Both the position numbers and the translations under genes were made by a program. Below are positions 49,901-59,235 of a stretch of DNA of 64,000 nucleotides, piece by piece (positions within the stretch are counted from its first letter, which is position 1; each line of letters starts with the position of its first letter). The DNA is taken from the NCBI RefSeq assembly GCF_014356525.2, contig NC_052504.1, forward strand, positions 58,717,137 through 58,781,136, in the 5' to 3' direction. The stretch comes from Nilaparvata lugens (Eukaryota > Arthropoda > Insecta > Hemiptera > Delphacidae). Under the pieces are notes generated by a model. That model did no database searches. It was not told the origin of the DNA and worked only from the letters and a program-made list of their open reading frames with translations.

Positions 49901-52900
49901 TTCCTCTAGAGAGCAATAAATCAATGAATTCAATTACATTTTCAAATGTGTGTTGCAATTGCAAGTTAAATCATTATATTAATAGTAATCATAATAATAA
50001 TAATAAGCTGCCGTTGAAAAATATTTTTCCCATATTTTTTCTATAGTGAGTTCCACTTTATAATGGCAGTTGCCATTATAGGAGAACAGCGATGCCGATT
50101 CTCTGCCTTGTATAGAATATAACTAATACCGATATCTAATATAGTTATTTCAATAGTTCATTATTGTTATAAATGATCAATCCTTCTTTATTCGTCAAGT
50201 TTTTTTTATATCTCAATTGAATGATACATTATCATAATAATTGAGATTAAATATATTTCTACATTGTTAAAAAACGATCTGGCAACGTTGCAAAGCTAGA
50301 AAAGGATAGCACTATCTGCTTTGTCGAATAATAGGCAACATCAATTTAATCAAATAGGCAACTGCCATTATAACGTGAACCTCACTTTATCAATTTCTTT
50401 TGAATGCTATTCCACAGATAAATATATTTATTATCTAACAAAAATATAATAATCTATAATAGACCTATATCAAATGTATTACGATATCTAATAGTTTAGA
50501 AACATTATACAATATAATTATTATTAAAATAACAATACAGTAAATGATTGAAAGTCAACCTAGAAAGTAGAATGGTGTTTCTGTTGGGAACATAGATAAG
50601 CTACAGAAACATAGAATACTCAGAAATACTATAGTATCAACTATTAACTCACCATATAACCATTTGATAAGTCAGTCGCATTCGGTTGATAATTGAAACT
50701 GCTAATAGTGCCAGTATTTGATACATGGTACTGAAGGCAACTGTTAGGTGCCAGTAGAGCATCGCCATCTCTCAGCTGCAATACTTTGATGACAAAATTT
50801 TTAGGTACTCCTCTCATTTTTGAGGACAGAATCGCAATCATAACTGGACCTTCACTCATATCAACATCTAGATAAACTGCAAAAATATTATTGATAATAT
50901 ATATGACGTCAGATCATTCTAAACGTTTAAAAGCTAGACTTTTTATTTCGTTGGCCTATGGAAATAATATTTCATACTATTATTATTATTTATTATCTAG
51001 TTTGAATTTCACTTTTTCAACTAGTTTTTTATTTGTGAATGGGCTATATTTACCGAAAAATAAAAATAAATAATAATAAGTAACTTAACCTTTTTTAAAA
51101 ATTTTCAAGTGAAAATTACATTAATTTTGAAACAAGGTGTAGGTAAAAATTATTAAAAAGGGTACTTGAACTTTTATAAATAAAATTAAGATAAAAAGAT
51201 AATTATAGGCTGCTCATTCACAGAAATAACCTGAATATTTGGATTTCCATAATACTTGTCTGCAACTAATATGAGCTTCAGATAACAAAATCTTTCTATG
51301 CATTTAGAAGAAATTTTTCCATAAACTAAGTTAAAAAACCATCAAGTTCTTTAAAGAGGGGTTTCTTGCTCGATCATTCAACTGCTGTCAGTAAGTGAGT
51401 AATGTTGTTCAGATGTCCGATTGTAATTAATCTGATGTATTTATTATCACACATAAAAATATTTCGGATACATCCTTTTGAATTTGAATCAGCGGAACAA
51501 ATTGGATTTGAGAAATATATTTTATTATAAAGTATAGATATTAGATAGCTTCCATTACTTCAAATACTATATGTAGTTTAGCATATAAAAATGACATAGT
51601 AATGATACATAGCCTAAATGCTACAGCTATTGATGACGAAAGGAGAATGCAGTAGGACTATTAAGTTATACAATAATGTCTTCATTTTATGCTATTGTTT
51701 GTTTATTAAATTAATTCTAGTTACTCTGACACTATTACAAGACAATTCTAAGATGATGAGGAAAATACTTACTATGTTGGCCAGTATTCACTCCACATAT
51801 TTCTGGAACAATATTATTCCTATTTTGCCCAGTTACTACAAATTTATCAATTCCACAATTTCCATTGATAGGATCAGATACCTAGAAAAAATGTCCTTTT
51901 ATTTAAAATAACTCGAATATGTAAACTGTGTTTACTCCAAAGTCAGTGACAGGGTTAAGTTATAGTACACCTATTGTTTTGAAAAATAATAGGCACTGTA
52001 ATTAAATCTACTTGAAGTTTTAATTTTCTGATATTATTTCTCACATTTACAGAAAATAGAAGAATATCTTTGATATTCAATGATTACAATCAATGAATCA
52101 ACTGATTAAAAAAAGCTCCATCTTTTATTAATGAATTTAGTGAGTAAGTTTCCAGTTCGAAGCTGCAATTAGATTCAACACAATCCGTGTACTACTGTAT
52201 TCCGTGATTCGAACTCATCAATTAGCAGCTCGTATTGATTAGTTTCGCTCGCAGAAGATATATTTCGATTGTTTCATTCGTACACAGATCAATTACCTAC
52301 CTATATTTCACTTGCTAAATTATTATTTTCTTAGAAAAGTCAGTAGTTTCGACTTGATCATTTTACGGGTGAAAAGTTTCATTGAAATGTGTAAATTATT
52401 GTTGTTACAACTCACCTTAAAATAAATGAAATCAACTCTAATCTGTTTAACAGAAGCGTCTGATTTCTCTATTGTGAGGGAGCATGCAGACACATCATGT
52501 TCAGATGTATCCAAGAAGTTTCCGGCAACAAAATAAGTTCCATTTGCGTTCGTTCGTTGGCCGCAAGTGTTTTGAACTGCAATATTAGGGAGAAATCATT
52601 TATTTTATAAGATGCAATCACTCACTATTGAAAAGTTCGTCATACTCCATAAATAACTTGAAGAAGCTTTTCTCAGTAGGCTATTCCAAAATCTTTCACT
52701 CCCTTACTTTCCAATGTAACTTGATTCGTGATTCAAGCATTGAATAGTGTGGAGTAAATAGTATCTTAGTTATCATCATCTATAGGACATCATCATTTAT
52801 GAGTTTATACCACACCCATAAACTCTTATCGTGTTTTAGATCAGCTTCTCCCACAATTCCTTAGGCACAGTATTACACTTTGCTTAAGTCACTAGGCTAT

Positions 52901-55900
52901 TCATCCGCAATAATTATCTGATGGATTCATTCTATCACTTCTGGGTTGAAATATTTCGATTCGAAATATACCACAAAATAAGACCTATATTTGATTGTTC
53001 CATTCATACACAGATCAATTACCTATATTTCACTCGATAGTTATTATTTTCTTAGAAAAGTCAGTAGATCAAAATATCTGATTTCAGATATAAATAAGAA
53101 TATAAATATGATTACGGTACCCTTTTTACAATTACACACAATCAATTAAGTTTTGCATTTTAACGAATATGAAATATTATAATATTTATTTTTGAATCAC
53201 TTGATAATGGCATTAAATATCCAAAACATGTCGTGACTAAATAATTCTGAAATGGGTACTCAGATTTATATTCAAAAGTAGCCCTAAAGAAAAAAATGCA
53301 ATTGATTTCAGATGTATGAAATAGAATAGCTAAAGTTATTCTTGAATAATTTTTTATAAGCTACCTACTGTAACAACAAACCCCATAACCATTGGCACAA
53401 GTTCCTTTGACAGAGCCACCAAGTCTCTCGCATTCTGATTGGTGGTAGCAGGTTCCAAATGTTTCATCTCCATCAACGCACAGTTCATTGGGGAAGTTCA
53501 CGATTGTGAATAGGTTCAAAACTGAAAATGAATCGATATTGTGATTACATTGATTTGGCAAAGACAGACAATTTATTGTTGTCATAATATATTTTGACAT
53601 AGTTTCACAGATTTGCTAACAAATGTTTTTCAAATTTCAAATTTTACTACTCACTTTAAGAACCGTCAATGATCACAATAAAAATTTATGACCATGAATA
53701 ATTGACTAAGATACTGAAAAAATATTTCTAGTACCTATAAAAAGGTGTTCTTATTCTAGGTAACAGATATTTCATTTTTTAAAATTAAAGCATATCCTGT
53801 TTTATATTCCATTAATTCAATTAGCTGCATAATTATGGTCAACTTTATGAAAAAAAATTATCAGAATTCCTCTTCTATTTTAAATCTGAAAACTTTATAA
53901 GTCATAATGAATGATGCAATTTTTCTTATAATGTAGCTACAGTTATCTAGCTATGTATATTTGATACTTTGAACAGGGTAAACGATTTTTTTTCTAGAAA
54001 ATTTCCAGAATGCACATAGCATAGGATTATCGTGATACAATAGCTCTATAAGCTTTGTTAGATTTCAGAAAAAATTAATTCAGTAATAAAAAGGCTATGT
54101 AGATAGCCTACTCAGAATATTTATCATCACACTTCAAAGAGTACCGTACATAGCTGATCACTTTATACGCTATACGAACATCATAATAAAATATTATTAG
54201 AAGTTAATATTTCTTGATAATGGAAAGATATTATACTGTACATCGATTTATCTCTGTTTTACATTTTGGATCAGTGGCGCCAACTATGGGGGGGGGAGGG
54301 GGCAAGGCACTTTCTGCCCCCTCAATAATCACTCAGGAGCTCAGGAGGGACAATGCGTGTATTCTGCCCCCCAATGTTCATACGTTAGGCGAGAAAATTA
54401 CACCAATAATTATAAAAATAATATTTTTTCCCCATTTTCAATTCCAAAAATCTCAAATGAAAACAATAATTATAAGAAACATGGACCTGTCAAGCTATTT
54501 TAATTATATTCACATCTGCTAACTGGACTATTTCAGTGTGAACTGATATAATACTAATATTGCATTAGGTATAGTTTTAAAGTTTACTTCCACAAACCAT
54601 AAAAATCAACGATCAGTCTCCTGATTTGTTTGTTTATTATTTGCATTACCTAGCTATACTACGTACAAAATTACTTTTGACTTGGGAGGGACATGCACAG
54701 CAGAGAAGGCATACAATGGAACAGAGATACAGACAATTATACTATCGAATCAAATATCAAACAGTATCTTCAAGGAATTCCAGGCTCGAGAGTGAATTTT
54801 TTGAATTTTTACTTAATATTGAAAATTCTTAGTAGGAGAAGATTCTCATAAATATATAGTTTCTGTGAAGGCGATGTAGATTCTGAATGCCTTATCCTCC
54901 ATAGAGAGATATTTCATAGAATTTCAAAAGACGACAATGTGAGAACCTGCAAGACATAATAATATATGTTCTCAAGAAAAATCCTTATTTTAGAGTTGGG
55001 AGGTCTTATACCAGAACTGCACGAATTTGTGCGTACTATATTAACCATGCCGGTGTCAACATCAACCGCCAAGTAATCGTTTTCTGGTCTCAAAAGACTG
55101 AATTCCTTATTACGATCTACAATGGGCCAACGATTCCTTGAGTCTCCTGAATTTCTACAAAGAGGGTGCTGAAAAATAATATTTGAACATGGTGGCTGAT
55201 CAGTTCATTTCGTTGAATTACCAGCAGAAGAAAACATTTTCTCAAAATAATTATTTCAAGTGATTTGATCATATTATTTTCTTATTCGATATCACGACGG
55301 ATGAATGAATGTACATAATCATTGTGAATGTGAATTGTGATTGAAAAAAAACAGACAAGATATGAGAGGAATGAGCTGTGAATACTGTATGTTATAGTCA
55401 GTTGATAGTATAAAAAACGAATAATAATGTGACTGATGGCGTGGAACAATCAATCAACTATAATTTTTTTTATTCCTAATTATTTTGTTTTTATTTCCAT
55501 GTTTGAAATTTAAGGAGGAACTTGATTTATTTACTAGCTAGAATCACGATTATAATTGCAAATATGAACAAAATTAATGATATAATACCATAGGGAATTA
55601 AAATAGTTGAATATATCAGATTATCTCTCTTTTACAGAATCCAGTACGAAATCAAATGCATAGAAGTAGTCTTACGTAATTCCAACACCCCCTCCCCCAT
55701 CATTGGATGACACCCTCTACAGATCTTAATGGTGGACTTTGCCCCCCCCCCCCCCAATATTTGAATGAAGTCGGCGCCGCTGTTTTGGATAATATTTTGT
55801 CCCTTTTAATATGTGATTTACACATGCCAATAACACAATTTACACAAAAAATTTCTTAGGTATTTGGAAAAATGTAAAAAAAAATGAACGTTGAACTTAC

Positions 55901-56465
55901 ATCTTGCGAATTTTCTTGGGTTCAATTCACGCATTGTAAAAACTCCTCCCCCTCCTCGTGTGTTACCAGGTTTTATAATTTCTCCATCAACACTTTTACT
56001 ATTTCTAGTTAATTTTGACTGGCAAACTTCTTTCAAGAGTACTCTCCTTTTGAATATAAAGTAAGGCCAGCACAATTGTGTGTTATTACTTTCTTTAATA
56101 GTGTTGAATATTTTTCCATCAATAAAAGTGTTTCCAGCAATTTCCTCCTGATTCGAACTATTGCTGTTTTGCACGTAAAATAAGCCTCTTCTAAGCTCTC
56201 CTTTGAACTTTTTTCTAAAAAAATGATTTGTATTTGTTATTTTCAACTCTCCATTTGTGTCAACAATATTATCATTCAAAGGATTTTTATTCACTTCACC
56301 ATTCATGAATGTGTTGTTATTTAATGAGATTGTGCCATAATTCTTTCCAAATTTGTAATGCCTTTCCGCTAAAATTAATTCCCACACAAAGATAATCGTG
56401 TATAATAATATAAATTCGATTTGTTTGGACGATAATTTGAATAGAGTGATAATTGACCAGTGCAT
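46851..56465 (-). CDS. Secreted cysteine-rich/CUB-domain protein, eight-exon gene (511 aa)
   Basis: Complete gene model. Minus-strand exons in order: 55901-56465, 53369-53521, 52416-52576, 51773-51881, 50653-50876, 48797-48911, 48063-48176, 46851-46945. All donors are GT and acceptors AG, and the phases join into one 511-codon frame. Residues 1-33 form a signal peptide ending near ELILA. Residues 34-188 are a low-conservation, Asn-rich region. Residues 203-238 are a cysteine module (C203, C213, C219, C230, C237, C238; GTCYHQSEC...GGS...GTCANGYGVCC). CUB-type sequence runs from C244 to C511, including NTCGQRTNANGTYF, ICGVNTGQH, GFCSITYSN, KLCGYRLNDA and GPFVVSVRTN. This order matches a family of uncharacterised insect extracellular CUB proteins. 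Function is unknown; no protease catalytic domain follows. The upstream Met at 56552 is in frame, but an acceptor at 56479-56481 suggests a 5' UTR exon, so the Met at 56465 was chosen. Confidence 0.88.
48063..48176 (-). CDS. CUB gene exon 7
   Basis: Acceptor TATGATTTTTCAG, donor GTGAGA. Encodes GMFTVNPGEAGVESYNCPDD, then YIVLNKVKLCGYRLNDA. Reading on past this donor keeps an open frame for 29 codons but loses the CUB pattern. Splicing to exon 8 restores it. Confidence 0.87.
48797..48911 (-). CDS. CUB gene exon 6
   Basis: Acceptor TGTGATTTTCAG, donor GTAAAA (weaker than the others). Encodes NNLNYAVCIKKEYGFCSITY and a tail FELKNLDE. LNYA.CI.KE.GFCSI.Y is a signature of this insect family. Confidence 0.87.
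50042..50389. mobile_element. TATAGTGAGG-family MITE, copy 2 (about 348 bp), in a CUB gene intron
   Basis: Left end TATAGTGAGTTCCACTTTAT, AATGGCAGT; right end ACTGCCATTATAACGTGAAC, CTCACTTTA. Both match copy 1 at 41,498-41,690 (inverted termini of about 30 bases). The interior is longer and largely different, with shared fragments such as GCGATGCCGATTCTCTGC. It lies in the intron between exons 5 and 6. Confidence 0.8.
50653..50876 (-). CDS. CUB gene exon 5
   Basis: Acceptor ATTTTTGCAG, donor GTGAGT. Encodes YLDVDMSEGPVMIAIL, then a linker with LAPNSCLQYHV and FNYQPNATDLSNGYM. It closes the first CUB fold and starts the second. One Cys (376). Confidence 0.88.
51773..51881 (-). CDS. CUB gene exon 4 (first CUB domain, second half)
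   Basis: Acceptor TTTTTTCTAG, donor GTAAGT. Encodes VSDPINGNCGIDKFVVTG through PEICGVNTGQH, the Cys302/Cys322 pair typical of the CUB core. Phase 0 in, 1 out. Confidence 0.88.
52268..52346 (+). repeat. Direct repeat flanking CUB exon 3, copy 1
   Basis: ATTGTTTCATTCGTACACAG, ATCAATTACCTA, ATATTTCACT and TTATTATTTTCTTAGAAAAG, TCAGTAG. A near-identical copy is at 52994-53067. The pair brackets exon 3, suggesting local duplication of about 725 bases or insertion of related elements. Confidence 0.8.
52416..52576 (-). CDS. CUB gene exon 3 (start of first CUB domain)
   Basis: Acceptor CCTAATATTGCAG, donor GTGAGT. Encodes QNTCGQRTNANGTYFVAGNF and a second half with DVSACSLTIEK and RVDFIYFK. The Cys pair 244/271 and the aromatic DFIYF strand fit the first half of a CUB fold. 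The exon is flanked by a direct intronic repeat (52268-52346 and 52994-53067). Confidence 0.88.
52994..53067 (+). repeat. Direct repeat flanking CUB exon 3, copy 2
   Basis: Matches 52268-52346 in order and orientation, lacking a 4-5 base CTAC duplication present in copy 1. No trace of a second exon 3 is visible, so if a segment was duplicated one exon copy has been lost. Confidence 0.8.
53369..53521 (-). CDS. CUB gene exon 2 (cysteine-rich module)
   Basis: The acceptor TTCATTTTCAG precedes LNLFTIVNFPNELC. The exon encodes the whole six-cysteine module ending GYGVCCY. The donor is GTAGGT. Phases 1 in and 1 out match exon 1 and exon 3 exactly. Confidence 0.88.
54272..55782. repeat. Inverted pair of CAGYGGCGCC repeat ends in CUB intron 1
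   Basis: The left end CAGTGGCGCCAACTATGGGG runs into a G-tract (54288 onward). The right end, reverse-complemented, is CAGCGGCGCCGACTTCATTC followed by a G-tract (14 C at 55742-55755 on plus). The two ends could be the termini of one 1.5-kb element or two separate insertions of one family in opposite orientation. The candidate exon 55012-55168 lies between them. Confidence 0.55.
55012..55168 (-). CDS. Candidate coding exon inside CUB intron 1, unassigned
   Basis: After a strong acceptor (ATTATTTTTCAG) the frame is open for 52 codons plus one base, to a GTATAAG donor. The peptide starts HPLCRNSGDSRNRWPIVDRN and includes FSLLRPENDYLAVDVDTGMV, with balanced composition and three Cys counting SNSCSS-like ends. 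Joined directly to CUB exon 1 this acceptor gives a stop. Using an internal TAG at 55117-55119 gives a 105-base cassette that fits exon 1 and exon 2 in phase. It could be an alternative CUB exon, part of another gene, or coding sequence of the repeat around it. Confidence 0.35.
55901..56465 (-). CDS. CUB gene exon 1 (signal peptide and variable region)
   Basis: Codons 1-188 plus one base. MHWSIITLFKLSS, then a hydrophobic stretch IEFILLYTIIFVWELILA, reads as a signal peptide. The remainder is rich in Asn, Lys and Arg and includes GNTRGGGGVFTMRELNPRK. The donor is a perfect GTAAGT. Thirteen bases upstream of the ATG is an acceptor (CATCTCTTTCAG), so a 5' UTR exon probably precedes it. Confidence 0.8.
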
Positions 56466-56734
56466 AATGAAGATATCCCTGAAAGAGATGAAGAGATATA
56501 TAAAATATATTATAACTACATTTTCAAAAATAAAATAAAAACGTTCCCCCAAATTGTTAAAACTATTAAATTGTAATAATTTTCAACAAAATTCTTAAAC
56601 TACAGTTATACCTGTAGTTATACATAAACTGTATGAAATAATTTTCTAGAGAAGAGACATTTTTAAGAGTAAACACAATTTTTTAAAATCGTTTATTCAT
56701 GTTCAGTTACTGTTTAGATGATAAGTAATAAAAA
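56466..56734. other. 5' flank of the CUB gene
   Basis: AT-rich. Contains the acceptor at 56479-56481, which implies a 5' UTR exon further right. No promoter motif could be fixed. Confidence 0.4.
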
Positions 56735-57960
56735 TAATGATAATGAAAAATCTTTATTTCACTTTCTTACAAAATTCATAGTTGAAAAGAATACATTTTT
56801 TACAGCATTGGCCACACGGCCGTCTGCCAGGAGTTAGCTTTTAAATAATACAATTTTTCTTTATTTCATAAATTATACATACATTTTATCTGAAAACCTG
56901 AAAAAGAAATTACAAAACAATAGATATACAATTGATCAATAATTATTGTGTCCTTCTTTTTTCTAAATTCCCATCTTATCTCTATTTCATTTCATGTGTT
57001 AAATTCCTCAATGAGTTGCGAGCGATATCTCCATGCAATTCTCACATATTTTATTAATTTCTCTCAGCTCTCACCATTTAACTGCTCTATTACTTGCTAC
57101 ACTCTTCGCGAAATTCCTTTACCATGCAGTCCATAAGTAGTTCTTGTGCTTCCTGATTGACAATACTTGTTCGGCTCACGCCTACTTCGCATTGATATTT
57201 GTTGCCTAGATTCTTCCATTTCTTGAACCAACCCGTATTTTTTTCTATCATGACATCCGCTAAAAAACGAGGCAAACGCGATGTTGGCAACTTTAATACT
57301 TTAAGAATGTACTTATAGTGCAATCTAAACCTATAAAAAACAGAAGATTTTTCCCTGTTTCTAATTAGCCTTTAGTACAAAATGTAGTAGGGTGTACATC
57401 TAGGTTGGGAAAATAACTTTTTGATAAAAAATCTTCGAAAAATTTCTAGCTCTTCAAACATCTTGTAACCTCAGACCTGTCCACTATAACTCACAATCGC
57501 TCTAATTGCTGCATTGGATACCTCCCATTTAGCTTTGACTGGATTTGTGTTGTTAGTGATTATACTGCTCCAAACTGTATCCACTCCACACTTAGCTGCT
57601 GACACCCTCTCTTTTATGTGAGTTCCGAACCTCATGGTGGCCGTGAAGGTAACCCCCAGATATTTATATGTTCCTACTATTTCAATTTTCTCTCCACCCA
57701 AAAACCATTCTTCATGACTAGCCAATTTTCCACCCTCTCTAAAAACCATTATTTTAGATTTATCCATATTTATTTTGATTCCCCATACCTCACAATACGA
57801 TTTGAGTTTATTAATCATTCTCTGCAGAGCTTTGGGTGAATCTGACAGCAGCACCAATCATCGGCATGAAGTACAAGCCTCTAATATTTGGATCCCTAAT
57901 CCATAACTCATCTCCTACATGATCTAATAAATAATTGATGAATAAGGAGGAGAGAAATTA
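56735..57960 (-). mobile_element. 5'-truncated, inactivated non-LTR retrotransposon (LINE)
   Basis: Minus-strand reverse transcriptase remains: LFINYLLDHVGDELW..GLYF, the YADD region, VLLSDSPKALQRMINKLKSY, GIKINMDKSKIMVFREGG, YKYLGVTFTATMRFGTHI, and a C-terminal part GWFKKWKNL. Several breaks are visible. At the catalytic F-ADD box (about 57,855-57,870) the frame shifts twice. A TGA at 57471-57473 replaces the Trp of QVWGY. A TAA lies at 57372-57374. Upstream of about 57,960 the RT sequence stops, so most of the ORF is lost. A 3' UTR with GGCAGACGGCCGTGTGGCC, AATAAAG and an ATTATC-rich tail ends near 56,735. Jockey/CR1-like by feel. It lies 0.3-1.5 kb upstream of the CUB gene on the same strand. 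Confidence 0.8.
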
Positions 57961-58036
57961 GAGAAGAGATGATTAGTAATATTCATATAGTTATTTCAAA
58001 TTATTATTTCTAATATCGCTTAGATATATTTATCCA
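57961..58036. other. Short spacer between LINE and Helitron
   Basis: AT-rich host DNA carrying the truncation point of the LINE and the insertion site of the Helitron. Confidence 0.5.
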
Positions 58037-58726
58037 CTAGCCGTCAGGCTCGCTTCGCTCGCCATATCCGTCTAGCCAGGGGGCTCCGCCTCCTGGACCC
58101 CCGACTGGATCATCCAAGAATAAGATCAGCAGGCTCGCTTCGCTCGCCTGCATTTTTCATTTGAGCATTTTTATCATATGTTAGGACAATCCAGTCGGGG
58201 GTCCAGACTAAACGTCTGGCTAAACGGATATGGCGAGCGAAGCGAGCCTGACGGCTAGTAATATAATATTCCCAGGATTGAAGTAGCAGTGACCAATCAA
58301 TTTTTCCGCGATAAATGAATTTAAATCTTCAACTTGGTGCCCACCTAACAAAGTCAACTAAACTTAATGCCAACCTGACAAAATTATTAATTTAGATGCC
58401 AGTTAACAACTGTTTCGAAGAGGTACTCTATCTAGATTATAGTTCTATAGTAACATATGATATGGAAATTTCAATTATAATTGAGAGATTGGGAGAAGAA
58501 GAATATACATGCTAAAAGACGAACTTTAAGCCCTTAAAAACCACCCTTAGAGTTAAAATATTGCCAAAAGATTTCTTAGTGCGCCTCTAAAGGGCCAACT
58601 GAACATACCTACCAAATTTGAACGTTTTTGGTCCGGTAGATTTTTAGTTCTGCGAGTGAGTGAGTGAGTCAGTCAGTCAGTCAGTCAGTGAGTGAGTGCC
58701 ATTTCGCTTTTATATAATTATATAGA
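58037..58726 (-). mobile_element. Non-autonomous Helitron, about 690 bp, with doubled 3' end
   Basis: Read on the minus strand it begins A|TCTATATAATTATATAAAAG and continues with GCGAAATGGCACTCACTCAC and CTGACT copies. It ends ATGGCGAGCGAAGCGAGCCT, GACGGCTAG|T. TC at the 5' end, a subterminal hairpin GGCGAGCGAAGCGAGCC, CTAG at the 3' end and an A/T target are Helitron hallmarks. No Rep/helicase is encoded. The last 224 bases (58036-58259) form an inverted duplication of the 3' end, with a third GCGAGCGAAGCGAGC hairpin between the arms. Confidence 0.75.
58654..58698 (+). repeat. GAGT/CAGT tetranucleotide array
   Basis: Runs of GAGT, then CAGT, then GAGT, totalling about 45 bases, inside the 5' part of the Helitron. 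Confidence 0.85.
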
Positions 58727-59132
58727 TGAGAGTAACAACCTGATGATGTAAGTGTAGAGTGACATCGCTTCAAATCGCTTCGAATTTTCAGTATATAGCT
58801 GTAATCAGCTATAGTTGTCAAGTCATATTTATCTTGAAAAATGAATGCAATTGTATCCGAATAACAAATTTTCAAAACACAAAAACTTTGCAGAAATTCA
58901 AAAACCTTGTTTAAAAAAATTCAAATATTTGTCTTCACCAATCATTTGTTGCATGTTTAGATTTTAATCACTCTGAACTTGGAATTAATTTTCACCCGAA
59001 AAAATAGTTGAATACTGATTACAGGAAGTTCTAAATTGAGATTTTTAAATTTTATTATGGAAACTCACAAAACTTATTTTTATACATCAACATTAAATTG
59101 AAGATTATATTGAAAATAATTCAAAAGCTGAC
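58727..59132. other. Non-coding DNA between Helitron and candidate exon
   Basis: AT-rich, with no feature recognised beyond the donor of the candidate exon. Confidence 0.5.
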
Positions 59133-59235
59133 CTTGATCATTGGCAAACCGTACTAGTCTGATGTTGATCGGTTCATAGAAATATGTGACAGGCGTCAAA
59201 CATCCTGCTCTTGTCTCACGAAAAATGCAACTAAA
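59133..59235 (-). CDS. Candidate internal coding exon, unidentified gene
   Basis: Acceptor GAGTAATTTCAG, then 34 open codons plus one base to a CAAG|GTCAGC donor. The other two frames contain stops. The peptide begins FSCIFRETRAGCLTPVTYFY and continues EPINIRLVRFANDQ, with two Cys and an extracellular-domain flavour. Its out-phase (1) is compatible with the shorter version of the candidate exon at 55012-55116, so both could belong to one gene lying across the CUB gene's 5' end. I do not recognise the family. Confidence 0.4.

Noticed and set aside
56466..56552. Upstream in-frame Met (MGERFYFIFENVV) for the CUB gene
   Set aside because: It crosses a good acceptor (CATCTCTTTCAG) and adds a second hydrophobic stretch. 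The Met at 56465 gives a cleaner signal peptide.
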